The notes under the pieces were generated by a model that saw nothing but the letters and a program-made list of their open reading frames with translations, was not told the DNA's origin and did no database searches. A program made the position numbers and the translations under genes. Shown piece by piece: positions 7,672 to 15,747 of a DNA stretch of 64,000 nt (the first letter of the stretch is position 1; each line of letters begins with the position of its first letter). This DNA comes from Spirosoma pollinicola. GTDB taxonomy: Bacteria; Bacteroidota; Bacteroidia; Cytophagales; Spirosomataceae. The DNA lies in the NCBI RefSeq assembly GCF_002831565.1, contig NZ_CP025096.1, forward strand, positions 5,507,013-5,571,012, in the 5' to 3' direction.

Positions 7672-8694
7672 ATGACCAGAAAGCCATCTTTAAAGGATAT
7701 TGCCCAAACGGTAGGTGTTTCAACAACGCTTGTATCATATGTGCTTAATAACCAAAAAGAAAACAGAATCAGTAAAGTAGTGGCTCAAAAAATTAGGGAA
7801 GTGGCCCAGGCCCTCAACTATCGGCCCAACCAGATTGCCAAGAGTCTCAAGACGAATAAAACGTTTACAATAGGGCTGGTCGTAGCCGACATTTCAAACC
7901 CGTTCTCCTCTTCCCTTGCCCGCATTATTGAAGATGAAGCGGAGAAGTACGACTATACCGTTCTCTTCGGAAGCTCAGATGAGAAACCCAGGAAAGCCCA
8001 AAAGCTTATATCGACATTGCTGGACCGTCAGGTCGATGGGCTGCTGATTTTTCCTTCAGAAGGAGCCGAGCCCCAACTAATCGAACTACAGAAGCAGGGC
8101 ATTCCATTCGTTTTGATTGACCGGTATTTCCCCGACCTCAAAACCAGTTATGTAGCATTGGACAATTACGCGTCTATTTATAAAGCTGTCCAGCACCTGA
8201 TTGACTCGGGCTATCGCCGAATTGGGATGGTTACGTTCGACACGGCTTTGTTCAATATTATGGAGCGTAAGCGAGGTTATCTATCTGCGTTAAAGGCCAA
8301 TAAGATCCCGGTTCGTAAAACGCTGGTGAAGGAATTACGCATGGATGCAGAGGGAGCAGACATCGCCAAAGCAGTTGGTGAGCTGTTAACAGGCACTAAA
8401 CCCGTTGATGCCATCCTGTTTGCCTCCAATACACTTGCTCTCTACGGCCTGCAACAGATCAACGCCTTACACCTGAGTGTACCGGAGCAGGTAGCCGTCG
8501 TGAGCATCGACCAGGCCGAATCGTATAACCTGTTCCACACATCGGTCACATATATCAGGCAACCTTTGGTGGAAATGGGTCAACTGGCCACGAAAATCTT
8601 ACTGGAGAGCATAAAGAAGAACAACACTATCACGCAGGCCAATCTGGAAGGTGAGCTGGTAATTCAGGATTCAACCCGGCCGGTAGATGGGTAA
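7672..8694 (+). CDS. LacI/GalR family transcriptional regulator
   Basis: 340 residues. The N-terminal helix-turn-helix is clear: SLKDIAQTVGVSTTLVSYVL (residues 5-24), with the hinge helix region ending in YRPNQIAKSL. A periplasmic-binding-type sensor domain follows (about 60-335), with TIGLVVADISNPF, DGLLIFPSEG and PEQVAVVSIDQAE. Such regulators bind a sugar or nucleoside and control catabolic genes. ATG at 7672 gives the normal MTRKPSLKDIA start, better than an upstream TTG. No sugar operon adjoins it; the nearest hint is the broken polyol/uronate dehydrogenase at 5734-6396. Confidence 0.9.
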   Translation: MTRKPSLKDIAQTVGVSTTLVSYVLNNQKENRISKVVAQKIREVAQALNYRPNQIAKSLKTNKTFTIGLVVADISNPFSSSLARIIEDEAEKYDYTVLFGSSDEKPRKAQKLISTLLDRQVDGLLIFPSEGAEPQLIELQKQGIPFVLIDRYFPDLKTSYVALDNYASIYKAVQHLIDSGYRRIGMVTFDTALFNIMERKRGYLSALKANKIPVRKTLVKELRMDAEGADIAKAVGELLTGTKPVDAILFASNTLALYGLQQINALHLSVPEQVAVVSIDQAESYNLFHTSVTYIRQPLVEMGQLATKILLESIKKNNTITQANLEGELVIQDSTRPVDG

Positions 8695-8767
8695 GTTTGG
8701 GATTGATAAGTATGCATATAATGCTTATCAGAAATTAGTATTTTGCAAGAAATAAGCTTTTAGGCCT

Positions 8768-9103
8768 ATGTTATTACCTTTTGCCGAGCAGGCCTATGCT
8801 GATGATTCTAAGTTTTTAGATTATTGTCTGAATACAGAACATCCTTACGGAAAGCATAAAGCTCGCGTGTTTAATTCGGCATTAGGCATAACGGCTGCGA
8901 ACTGGAAACTTTTGCGGGATACTGTTTTAACCGCCGTTCTACTTAATTCCGCTTCCTATGCCGGTCGTAATGGTTATGGAGAAACGTATGTTGTTGATTT
9001 TGATATGACGCATAAATCCAAAACTGCTACGGTTCGCACAAGTTGGATTATTCATGATGACGAAAACTTTCCACGATTAACCAGTTGTTACATCATTACA
9101 TAA
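8768..9103 (+). CDS. DUF6883 domain protein
   Basis: 111 residues. Family marks: LDYCLNTEHPYGKHKARVF (about 18-36), LGITAANWKLLRD, YGETYVVDFDMTH, ATVRTSWIIHDDENFPRLTSCYI at the end. DUF6883 proteins are usually coded next to a DUF4926 protein, as here, and are often seen at the C-terminus of polymorphic toxins. A toxin or toxin-partner role is therefore inferred but not shown. It is followed after 12 bases by the DUF4926 gene. Confidence 0.75.
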   Translation: MLLPFAEQAYADDSKFLDYCLNTEHPYGKHKARVFNSALGITAANWKLLRDTVLTAVLLNSASYAGRNGYGETYVVDFDMTHKSKTATVRTSWIIHDDENFPRLTSCYIIT

Positions 9104-9115
9104 CTTACAGCCGCA

Positions 9116-9331
9116 ATGGAAGAACTAAAACTACATGACGTTGTCGCTCTTACGAAGCCCATACCTGAACATAACCTCCGCCGGGGGGATATCGGGGTTG
9201 TCATTGACATGGGCCCTAATGGACAGTGCTTGCTGGAGTTTGCAGACCGTAACGGTATACCCTATGCCATGCCGACTGTCAGCTCTGAAGGATTCATGAA
9301 AGTGTATTTACATGCGGACATGGTAGAGTAA
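9116..9331 (+). CDS. DUF4926 domain protein
   Basis: 71 residues covering a single DUF4926 domain: DVVALTKPIPEHNLRRGDIG (about 8-27) then GVVIDMG and CLLEFADRNG. The fold is a small SH3-like beta barrel by family knowledge. It is the second gene of a two-gene unit with the DUF6883 gene 12 bases upstream, and pairs of this kind behave like toxin/antitoxin or toxin/immunity modules. That role is inference from context. Confidence 0.75.
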   Translation: MEELKLHDVVALTKPIPEHNLRRGDIGVVIDMGPNGQCLLEFADRNGIPYAMPTVSSEGFMKVYLHADMVE

Positions 9332-9502
9332 ACGCGCTTTTAGGCAGTTCGTCCCAAGTCAATATGATGCAAGATTGACAGGCTCTCATCAGCTTTTCGT
9401 ATTTAGTTGGCAGTGAGGGTCTCCACAGCAATTATATAGCCCTTTAGCGGTTGATAACGTAATCTGTATTAGGTTGCTTCTGTGAATCTATACAGGCATT
9501 AA

Positions 9503-9691
9503 TTAAGCTTTTCGCCTTCTCAAATGCTTAGGCAAAGGATGTTTAGCCAAAAACTCATTAGCCTGCGCCAACTTTTCAGGAAATATAACCCCACTCTTAA
9601 AGATATCATCCAAGCGCGGATCGTCCAATCTGTTCAACGCCTTCTGGCTCGTCTTTTTTACTGTTTCCGCATTCATATATTGAGTGTACAT
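9503..9691 (-). CDS. Possible small unknown protein (62 aa)
   Basis: The frame ends in a strongly basic tail, PLPKHLRRRKA, after NAETVKKTSQKALNRLDDPR and IFPEKLAQANEFLAKHP. The composition is that of a soluble, charged small protein. Longer starts exist, but the longest would lie inside the nrdA terminator, so the ATG at 9691 is preferred. No family is recognised. Confidence 0.35.
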   Translation of the reverse strand: MYTQYMNAETVKKTSQKALNRLDDPRLDDIFKSGVIFPEKLAQANEFLAKHPLPKHLRRRKA

Positions 9692-9770
9692 TATTTTCTT
9701 CTCATTATAAACGCTTCGTTGTACTTCTCTAACTGCATAGATCAACTTCATTACGGCAGGTATAAAAACA

Positions 9771-9804
9771 CAACTCCCGGCCATGTTACCACAGCCGGGA
9801 GTTG
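9771..9804 (-). terminator. Rho-independent terminator of nrdA
   Basis: The stem CAACTCCCGGC (9771-9781) pairs with GCCGGGAGTTG (9794-9804). On the minus strand it is followed by TGTTTTTATA, and it lies 26 bases after the nrdA stop. Confidence 0.8.
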
Positions 9805-9830
9805 AAAAACACTCAAAATATCAATCTAAC

Positions 9831-12311
9831 CTAACTCCCACACATCTCACACCCTTCCGGATCATCGAGTGAGCAGGTCATGGCGGCATACTGCTGTTCG
9901 AGGTCCGTTACCATCGGTACAGGCTGCGGAGTCGTGTTTCGGGCGTGCTCTTTGGCGTATTGTACGTAATCGAGGGGTTTTTCTACAGTTACAGATTCGA
10001 CCATGACGGGCTCCAGTTGTGGCTCGGCTTGTGGTTGTACAACCGTGAACTTCACAGCATCGGAAGCGGCTTTCGTGCGGAGGTAGTACATACCCGTTTT
10101 CAGGCCCGCTTTCCAGGCGTAGAAGTGCATGGACGTTAGCTTGCCGAAGTTCGAATCCTGAATGTGGATGTTCAGCGACTGCGATTGACAGATGTACGCA
10201 CCACGGTCGGCGGCCATGTCGATAATGTGCTTCTGCTTGATCTCCCAAACCGTTTTGTACAGGTCTTTAATGTTCTGTGGAATGTTCGGAATTGCCTGAA
10301 CCGAGCCGTTGGCCAGAATCAGGTTGTTCTTCATGGCGTCGTTCCACAAGCCGAGCTTCACGAGATCCTTGAGCAGGTGTTTGTTTACCACTACGAACTC
10401 GCCCGACAATACGCGACGGGTGTAGATGTTGCTCGTATACGGCTCAAAGCATTCGTTGTTACCCAGAATCTGCGAGGTCGACGCGGTTGGCATCGGGGCC
10501 AGCAGCAGCGAATTCCGAACGCCGTGTTCTACGACGTCTTTCCGTAGGCTTTCCCAATCCCAGCGACCTGATTTTGGCTTCACTCCCCACATATCGAACT
10601 GGAAGATTCCTTCCGAAATTGGCGAGCCTTTCCAGGTTTCGTATGGGCCGGATTCTTTGGCCTGCTCCATAGACGAGGTCATAGCGCCAAAGTAGATCGT
10701 CTCGAAAATATCTTCGTTCAGGCGACGCGCTTCATCCGACTCAAACGGCATCCGAAGCATGATGAACGCATCGGCCAGCCCCTGCACACCAATACCGATG
10801 GGCCGATGGCGCATGTTGCTCCGACGAGCCTCTTCAACGGGATAATAGTTGATGTCGATGATCTTGTTCAGGTTGCGGGTGGCCGTTCTGGTCACGTCAT
10901 ACAACTTCTGGTGATCGAACCGAAGTATCCCATCCGTGCCGCGCGTCAGGAACTTCGGCAGGGCAATGGACGCCAGATTACAAACGGCGATCTCGTCGGG
11001 GGCTGTGTACTCGATGATTTCGGTACAGAGGTTACTCGACTTGATGGTGCCGAGGTTTTTCTGGTTTGATTTCTTATTGGCTGCATCCTTATACAGCATA
11101 TAAGGCGTGCCGGTTTCGGTTTGCGATTCCAGAATTTTGAACCACAACTCCTGTGCCTTGATGGTTTTGCGGGCACGACCTTCGCGCTCGTAACGCGAGT
11201 ATAGAGCCTCGAACTCATCGCCGTAGCAATCGGCCAGGCCGGGGCACTCGTGCGGGCAGAATAACGACCAAACGTCGTCATCTTCAACGCGCTTCATGAA
11301 CAGATCGGGCGTCCAGAGGGCGTAGAACAGATCGCGGGCGCGGCCTTCCTCTTTACCCGAGTTCTTTTTCAGATCCAGGAAGTCGAAGATATCGGCATGC
11401 CAGGGTTCCAGATAAATAGCGAACGAACCTTTACGCTTGCCACCACCCTGATCGACGTAGCGGGCTGTATCGTTAAACACGCGCAGCATCGGCACAATCC
11501 CGTTGGATGTTCCGTTTGTGCCTTTAATATACGTACCCGTAGCCCGAACGTTGTGAATGCTCAGTCCGATCCCCCCCGCTGACTGCGAGATTTTAGCGGT
11601 TTGTTTCAGCGTGTCGTAGATACCGTCGATGGAGTCATCCTTCATCGTTATCAGGAAACAGCTCGACATTTGCGGTTTTGGCGTTCCGGCATTGAACAGC
11701 GTCGGAGTTGCATGGGTGAACCACTTTTCGGACAGCAGATTGTAGGTCTCAATGGCTGCGTCGATGTCCTCCTGGTGAATGCCAACGGCTACACGCATCA
11801 GCATATGCTGCGGACGTTCGGCAATCCGGCCATCCAGTTTCAACAGATACGATTTCTCCAGCGTCTTATAACCGAAATAATCATAGCCATAATCCCGATC
11901 GTAGATGATTGTCGAATCGAGGAGTGCCGCGTGCTGGCGCACCACTTCATACACTTCTTTCGAAATCAGCGATGCATTTTCGCCGGTTTTCGGATCTTCG
12001 TACTGATACAGTTTTTTGATAGTGCCGGAGAACGACTTATTCGTTTCCTTGTGCAGGTTCGAAATAGCAATTCGGGCAGCCAGAATAGCGTAATCGGGGT
12101 GCTTGGTTGTCATCGACGCGGCTGTTTCGGCAGCCAGATTGTCGAGTTCGGTGGTTTTAACACCGTCGTACAGACCACTAACGACCTTTACAGCCACCTC
12201 TACTGGTTGTACATAAGCGGGGTCGAGACCATAACATAGTTTCTCGATCCGAGCCGTGATTTTGTCGAATTTAACCGACTCCCGGCGGCCATCGCGTTTA
12301 ACAACAAACAT
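9831..12311 (-). CDS. nrdA: Ribonucleoside-diphosphate reductase, alpha subunit
   Basis: 826 residues. It reduces ribonucleotides to deoxyribonucleotides in the cytoplasm, together with a radical-forming beta subunit. The ATP-cone opens the protein (MFVVKRDGRRESVKFDKI, residues 1-95). The large barrel holds the active-site cysteines: MSSCFLITM, the middle EIAVCNLASIALP and the radical site NNECFEPYTSN. The C-terminal CEMCGS supplies the redox pair that re-reduces the active site. The beta-subunit gene (nrdB) is not adjacent, unlike in many bacteria. A good terminator follows. Confidence 0.95.
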   Translation of the reverse strand: MFVVKRDGRRESVKFDKITARIEKLCYGLDPAYVQPVEVAVKVVSGLYDGVKTTELDNLAAETAASMTTKHPDYAILAARIAISNLHKETNKSFSGTIKKLYQYEDPKTGENASLISKEVYEVVRQHAALLDSTIIYDRDYGYDYFGYKTLEKSYLLKLDGRIAERPQHMLMRVAVGIHQEDIDAAIETYNLLSEKWFTHATPTLFNAGTPKPQMSSCFLITMKDDSIDGIYDTLKQTAKISQSAGGIGLSIHNVRATGTYIKGTNGTSNGIVPMLRVFNDTARYVDQGGGKRKGSFAIYLEPWHADIFDFLDLKKNSGKEEGRARDLFYALWTPDLFMKRVEDDDVWSLFCPHECPGLADCYGDEFEALYSRYEREGRARKTIKAQELWFKILESQTETGTPYMLYKDAANKKSNQKNLGTIKSSNLCTEIIEYTAPDEIAVCNLASIALPKFLTRGTDGILRFDHQKLYDVTRTATRNLNKIIDINYYPVEEARRSNMRHRPIGIGVQGLADAFIMLRMPFESDEARRLNEDIFETIYFGAMTSSMEQAKESGPYETWKGSPISEGIFQFDMWGVKPKSGRWDWESLRKDVVEHGVRNSLLLAPMPTASTSQILGNNECFEPYTSNIYTRRVLSGEFVVVNKHLLKDLVKLGLWNDAMKNNLILANGSVQAIPNIPQNIKDLYKTVWEIKQKHIIDMAADRGAYICQSQSLNIHIQDSNFGKLTSMHFYAWKAGLKTGMYYLRTKAASDAVKFTVVQPQAEPQLEPVMVESVTVEKPLDYVQYAKEHARNTTPQPVPMVTDLEQQYAAMTCSLDDPEGCEMCGS

Positions 12312-12831
12312 GAGCGTTTGGGTTAGTTTTTAATGTATGAAAAAATGATGAATTCGGTAAACGTTCTGGTAAAAGGGCTTGGATTACGCCGTAGGCGGGT
12401 TTTCTCCCTTGAGTGACATCTATCAGGAAGCTGATCGAGCAAATTCAACAACAGTTGAACGCTATCACCGAAATAGAATGCCGTTTTAAAGTTCTCTTGA
12501 AATAGACGGAAAAGCAACCCGGAAGGTTCGGGAATTTCCAGAATTCATTGAAAGGTGCAACTCTATCAAACAGGTTAAGAAATTGTTAAGTCGTCAGCCT
12601 TAGCGACTTAACAATAGCCCATTGTAGAACTAGTCTAAAAAATAAAAAAAGAGATTTTATTAATCGGGCAGAAAGGCAAAGCCCGTTCTGCGTTGTTCGT
12701 TAGAGGAAGAATATTTCTATGGAAAAGTAAGAATAAACAAGGATAGGCACAAGACTATGTGACCCTAATATTAGGAAACGGCACCAATTTAGTAGGTTCA
12801 TAATCACCCTGCAAAAGAAGCCGGAAAAGGT
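12312..12831. other. Divergent spacer between nrdA and rpmE2, with hairpin
   Basis: About 520 bases without a supported gene. At 12582-12593 and 12604-12615 a perfect 12-base stem (ATTGTTAAGTCG) with a 10-base loop is present. Because the flanking genes are divergent it is not a gene-end terminator; it could be an operator or leader structure. The remainder is AT-rich. Confidence 0.5.
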
Positions 12832-12862
12832 TTTGGTATTCCAGTCAAACGCCGTACCTTTG
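12832..12862 (+). promoter_or_regulatory. Bacteroidota-type promoter of rpmE2
   Basis: TTTG at 12832-12835 and TACCTTTG at 12855-12862 with a 19-base spacer match the -33/-7 pattern of the primary sigma factor in Bacteroidota. Transcription would begin near 12869, about 45 bases before the start codon. Confidence 0.7.
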
Positions 12863-12913
12863 CAGTCCTTTTCGGTCGGAAACCGAGAAGATGACAAGAA
12901 ACTGAGATTAATC

Positions 12914-13186
12914 ATGAAAAAGGGCATTCACCCGGATTACCGCGAAGTGGTATTCCACGACCTGTCGAGCGACTATAAATTTCTGACCCGCTCGACCGTT
13001 CAAACCAAAGACACTATCGAGTTTGAAGGCCAGACCTACCCGCTCGTAAAGATTGAAGTTAGCTCGCAGTCGCACCCATTCTATACGGGGAAAAACGTAC
13101 TGCTCGATACGGCCGGTCGTGTGGACAAGTTCCGCAAGCGCTATGGCACCAAAGAAAACGCAACGCCAACATCGACCCAACAGTAG
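12914..13186 (+). CDS. rpmE2: Ribosomal protein bL31 type B
   Basis: 90 residues, starting MKKGIHPDYREVVFHD. The type B form is shown by length and by the absence of the zinc-binding CxxC pairs of the type A protein. SSQSHPFYTGKNVLLDTAGRVDKF and KRYG (to about residue 80) are the conserved rRNA-binding end. A Bacteroidota promoter precedes it and a strong terminator follows. The last 27 codons and the terminator occur again at 13948-14090, beyond a toxin-antitoxin pair. This copy is complete, so the gene itself is intact. Confidence 0.95.
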   Translation: MKKGIHPDYREVVFHDLSSDYKFLTRSTVQTKDTIEFEGQTYPLVKIEVSSQSHPFYTGKNVLLDTAGRVDKFRKRYGTKENATPTSTQQ

Positions 13187-13247
13187 TCGGTTCGTTCACA
13201 TCACAAAAAACTCCCCCGCTGCGGTCAACGCGACGGGGGAGTTTTTT
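13104..13247. repeat. Direct repeat copy 1: 3' end of rpmE2 plus terminator
   Basis: This stretch matches 13948-14090. From 13104 to 13186 the two copies differ at only two positions (GTCGTGTGG against GTCGCGTGG, and TAG against TAA). The short spacer before the terminator is more diverged and has one indel; the terminator stem is identical. Confidence 0.9.
13205..13247. terminator. Terminator of rpmE2, usable in both directions
   Basis: The stem CTCCCCCG/CGGGGGAG is flanked by A6 and T7 runs (13205-13218 with 13234-13247), giving a strong bidirectional rho-independent terminator right after rpmE2. Confidence 0.9.
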
Positions 13248-13273
13248 TGTATATTTGATAAAAACTGAAGCCC

Positions 13274-13510
13274 ATGTTAGTAGCTGTTGAAGGAGTCTAT
13301 CAAAATGGACAGGTTTACCTGCATGACAAAGTCCCATTTGAAAATGAGACTAAGGTTATTGTTACTTTTCTGGAAGCTCCCGCAATGAAACCGAAACACA
13401 AACGGCTGACATTAGCAAATTTCTCGTTCAGAAAAACCCGTGAAGCATTGAAAGACTACAAAGGATCATTTAGCGAGGAAGTCATAAAGGAACGAAGAGA
13501 GTCTTTATGA
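13274..13510 (+). CDS. Antitoxin of a VapBC-type pair
   Basis: 78 residues. The N-terminal half MLVAVEGVYQNGQVYLHDK with TKVIVTFLE resembles the small beta-rich antitoxins of the AF2212/DUF104 kind. The C-terminal half is charged (KTREALKDYKG, EEVIKERRESL), as expected for the part that covers the toxin active site. Its last codons overlap the toxin start in an ATGA junction, so translation is coupled. Antitoxins of this kind neutralise the nuclease and usually repress their own operon. The gene lies between two copies of the rpmE2 3' end. Confidence 0.75.
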   Translation: MLVAVEGVYQNGQVYLHDKVPFENETKVIVTFLEAPAMKPKHKRLTLANFSFRKTREALKDYKGSFSEEVIKERRESL

Positions 13511-13941
13511 ACATTTTTCTGGACACGTCCTCCTTATTTAAGTTGTATTTTCAAGAAAATGGCTCAACTGAATTAGAACAATTGTTTGAATCCCAATCCA
13601 TTGAGCAGATTTATTTATCCGGATTGGCTACGATTGAATTTCGGTCCATTGTCTGGCGCAAAGTCCGAATGAACGAAATTACGGCTCAAAATGCGACTCT
13701 CCTGCTGGATGCTTTTGATAACGATTGCTCTGTCTATACGCTTGTCCTTACAGATGACTCTCTCCTTAAACTCTCCCGACAATTACTTGATAAATATGGG
13801 CAGCGTGGTCTCCGTAGTCTTGATGCCATTCAATTAGCCTCGGCGATTAGCATCAAACACGACGTTCAGCTTTTTAAGACAGCGGACGATTTATTGAATA
13901 CATTCTTCATTGTCGAATCCCTGCCTGTATCCATCGGGTAA
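13507..13941 (+). CDS. vapC: VapC-type PIN domain ribonuclease toxin
   Basis: 144 residues, a full PIN domain. Acidic metal ligands are visible: Asp6 in NIFLDTSSLFKLYF, Glu43 in GLATIEFRS, Asp in LRSLDAIQLASAI (about 102) and Asp in LFKTADDLL (about 123). PIN toxins cleave tRNA or rRNA until bound by the antitoxin. The start codon overlaps the antitoxin stop. The stop codon is followed after six bases by the second copy of the rpmE2 3' end, which suggests that the pair arrived together with that duplication. Confidence 0.85.
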   Translation: MNIFLDTSSLFKLYFQENGSTELEQLFESQSIEQIYLSGLATIEFRSIVWRKVRMNEITAQNATLLLDAFDNDCSVYTLVLTDDSLLKLSRQLLDKYGQRGLRSLDAIQLASAISIKHDVQLFKTADDLLNTFFIVESLPVSIG

Positions 13942-13947
13942 GTTGAT

Positions 13948-14090
13948 TCGATACGGCCGGTCGCGTGGACAAGTTCCGCAAGCGCTATGGCACCAAAGAA
14001 AACGCAACGCCAACATCGACCCAACAGTAATCGATTCGTTCGTATCCATAAAAAACTCCCCCGCTGCGGTCAACGCGACGGGGGAGTTTT
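13948..14090. repeat. Direct repeat copy 2: orphan rpmE2 3' end plus terminator
   Basis: Codes in frame for the last 26 residues of bL31 (D-T-A-G-R-V onward) and a TAA, but has no start codon and no upstream part of the gene. The terminator (14050-14090) follows. The offset to copy 1 is exactly 844 bases through the coding part. Confidence 0.9.
14050..14090. terminator. Duplicated terminator
   Basis: Same CTCCCCCG/CGGGGGAG stem as at 13205-13247, with A-run and T-run flanks. It now ends the vapBC transcript and, read from the other side, the convergent channel gene. Confidence 0.85.
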
Positions 14091-14140
14091 ATTTTGTAGA
14101 TTGGTGCCGGAGAACCTAATCAAGAAAGCGGCCTAAATCA

Positions 14141-14803
14141 TCATTTTTGAATTTGTGGCAACGCCCAATTTTTACGGATAGCGACGAGCCGAAACACCGT
14201 AATGGCGCTCACCGACACGATGAATGTTAGCGTTGGGTCGATGGGTAATGACCGCCCAAGTTGATAAAGAAGGGCTCCCGCCAGACAGGGAGTAGCGTAT
14301 AATTGACGACTAAAGATTAAGGGTAGGTCATTGACCAGTGTATCCCGAATAACACCTCCAAACAAAGCAGAAATAATACCCAACAGGATAGATGCCCAAT
14401 CATTAACACCCAGGGCAAGCGCCTTTTGCATACCAAGTATTGTGTAGATACCCACCCCAATCGTGTCAAAAACAAGTAATGGCCGTTGCAATCGTCCAAG
14501 CCACCACTTTCGACACAGAACGGCCAGCATAACGCTGCCAAGAATAACGATCAGGTAATTCGGGTCGCGTATCCAGGCAATGGGATGTGCTCCGATAATG
14601 ATGTCACGGAGGGTACCACCGCCCACAGCCGTCAGAAACCCAATAAAAAAAAGACCAAACAGGTCGTGGTACATCTTTTTGCTGAGCGCCGATAAAGCCC
14701 CCGAAATCGCAAAAACGCTCGTACCGACTAAATCCGTTATATACCAGACTGTCATAAAGGAAAAGAATTCGTCAATGGTAAGCTGACTAATTGAATTGGC
14801 CAA
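14141..14803 (-). CDS. TRIC-type (UPF0126) membrane channel protein
   Basis: 220 residues with about seven hydrophobic segments. Two glycine-rich repeats mark the family: FLTAVGGGTLRDIIIG (about 56-71) and ISALFGGVIRDTLVND (about 143-158). These form the inverted repeat of trimeric intracellular cation channel homologues (YicG/YadS group), which act as potassium-like or other cation channels in the inner membrane. The start may be the first ATG or the later one at residue 17. The gene converges on the vapBC cassette. Confidence 0.85.
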   Translation of the reverse strand: MANSISQLTIDEFFSFMTVWYITDLVGTSVFAISGALSALSKKMYHDLFGLFFIGFLTAVGGGTLRDIIIGAHPIAWIRDPNYLIVILGSVMLAVLCRKWWLGRLQRPLLVFDTIGVGIYTILGMQKALALGVNDWASILLGIISALFGGVIRDTLVNDLPLIFSRQLYATPCLAGALLYQLGRSLPIDPTLTFIVSVSAITVFRLVAIRKNWALPQIQK

Positions 14804-14878
14804 TTACCCGCAAAAGAAGGCAGAAAAGCCCGTATTTTTATGCCGACGGGATGCGACCTAGTATAACTTATCCAGTCA

Positions 14879-14980
14879 TGTACAGGACCGCATCCTGCTG
14901 TCCAGCCGCCAGACTAATTTTTCACCAGTAGTACATACAATTTTAGCTCACAGGGCTGGACAGCAAGATGCGATCCCGTA
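14879..14980. repeat. Imperfect inverted repeat, CTGTCCAGCC core
   Basis: The arms are about 14879-14906 and 14953-14980, with three mismatches in 28 bases. The shared core GGCTGGACAGCA is exact. It lies between divergent genes (channel and thioesterase) and so is not a simple terminator. Confidence 0.65.
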
Positions 14981-15056
14981 CAGGACTCAAAACTTTATAC
15001 TACTGTATATTGTCCCGCTTAACTTTACCAATCGACGTTCTACCGTTCTTTGCAGC

Positions 15057-15747
15057 ATGGCGTTTATCCAGACAGATACCTTTACAATACGCGGCTACGA
15101 ATGTGATGCCTTCGGGCGAATGAGTATTCCGGCCCTGATGAACCTGATGCAGGAATCGGCCAATCGAAATGCTATCGACTACGGCATCGGCATTGCCGAT
15201 TTGGGTCAACGGGGCTTTGGCTGGATGCTGATGCGGTTTTGCCTGCGGATGCACCAATACCCGCGCTATGGCGATACAATTCAGTTGATGACCTACCCCA
15301 CCACGGTCGATAAGTATTTTATTCACCGCGACTTTCGGATAGTGGCCGAAGATGGAACGCTGCTGGCCGACGCCGGTAGTACATGGCTGGTGTTCAGTAT
15401 GGAAAAGCGGAGTATGGTTCCCCTACCCGATTTCATTCGTCGGCCAAACAATTCCCTTCGTTCCAACGGATACCAAACGGGTACAGGTCGGCTGGTTGAG
15501 CATCGACCAGAATAAGCACGTCAATAATGTGGCGTATGTGCAGTGGTTAATCGAATCCATTGACACCGAGACATTACAATCGCGGGAAATTGCCGAAATT
15601 GATTTAGTTTACCGCATCGAAAGCCACTGGCACGATTGGCTGGATGTTCAAACCGCCATAGAAACGACAGACGCGCTGCTACATCGAATCGTTCAAACCG
15701 AATCGGGCAAAGATGTGATCCTGGCGAGAAGCCGCTGGCGTTCCAGC
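15057..15747 (+). pseudogene. Acyl-ACP thioesterase, frameshifted
   Basis: Two overlapping frames together make one acyl-ACP thioesterase (double hot-dog fold; releases fatty acids from acyl carrier protein). The first frame gives FIQTDTFTIRGYECDAFGRM through VPLPDFIRR (to about 15443). The match then continues in the +1 frame with TIPFVPTDTKRVQVGWLS and the hot-dog signature DQNKHVNNVAYVQWLIES. Dropping one C near 15443-15447 would join them into FIRRQTIPFVP. The C-terminal half runs without a stop into the DUF1338 gene. This is either a true mutation, a sequence error, or less likely programmed frameshifting. Confidence 0.8.

Noticed and set aside
9692..9784. N-terminal extension of the small gene at 9503-9691
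   Set aside because: The first codons would fall inside the nrdA terminator hairpin, so a shorter start is preferred.
11601..12239. A 212-codon open frame on the plus strand opposite nrdA
   Set aside because: It lies fully inside the well-supported nrdA gene, has the composition of an antisense shadow and no family marks.
12323..12517. A 64-codon frame on the minus strand before nrdA
   Set aside because: It has no recognisable family or coding sign and occupies the leader and promoter zone of nrdA.
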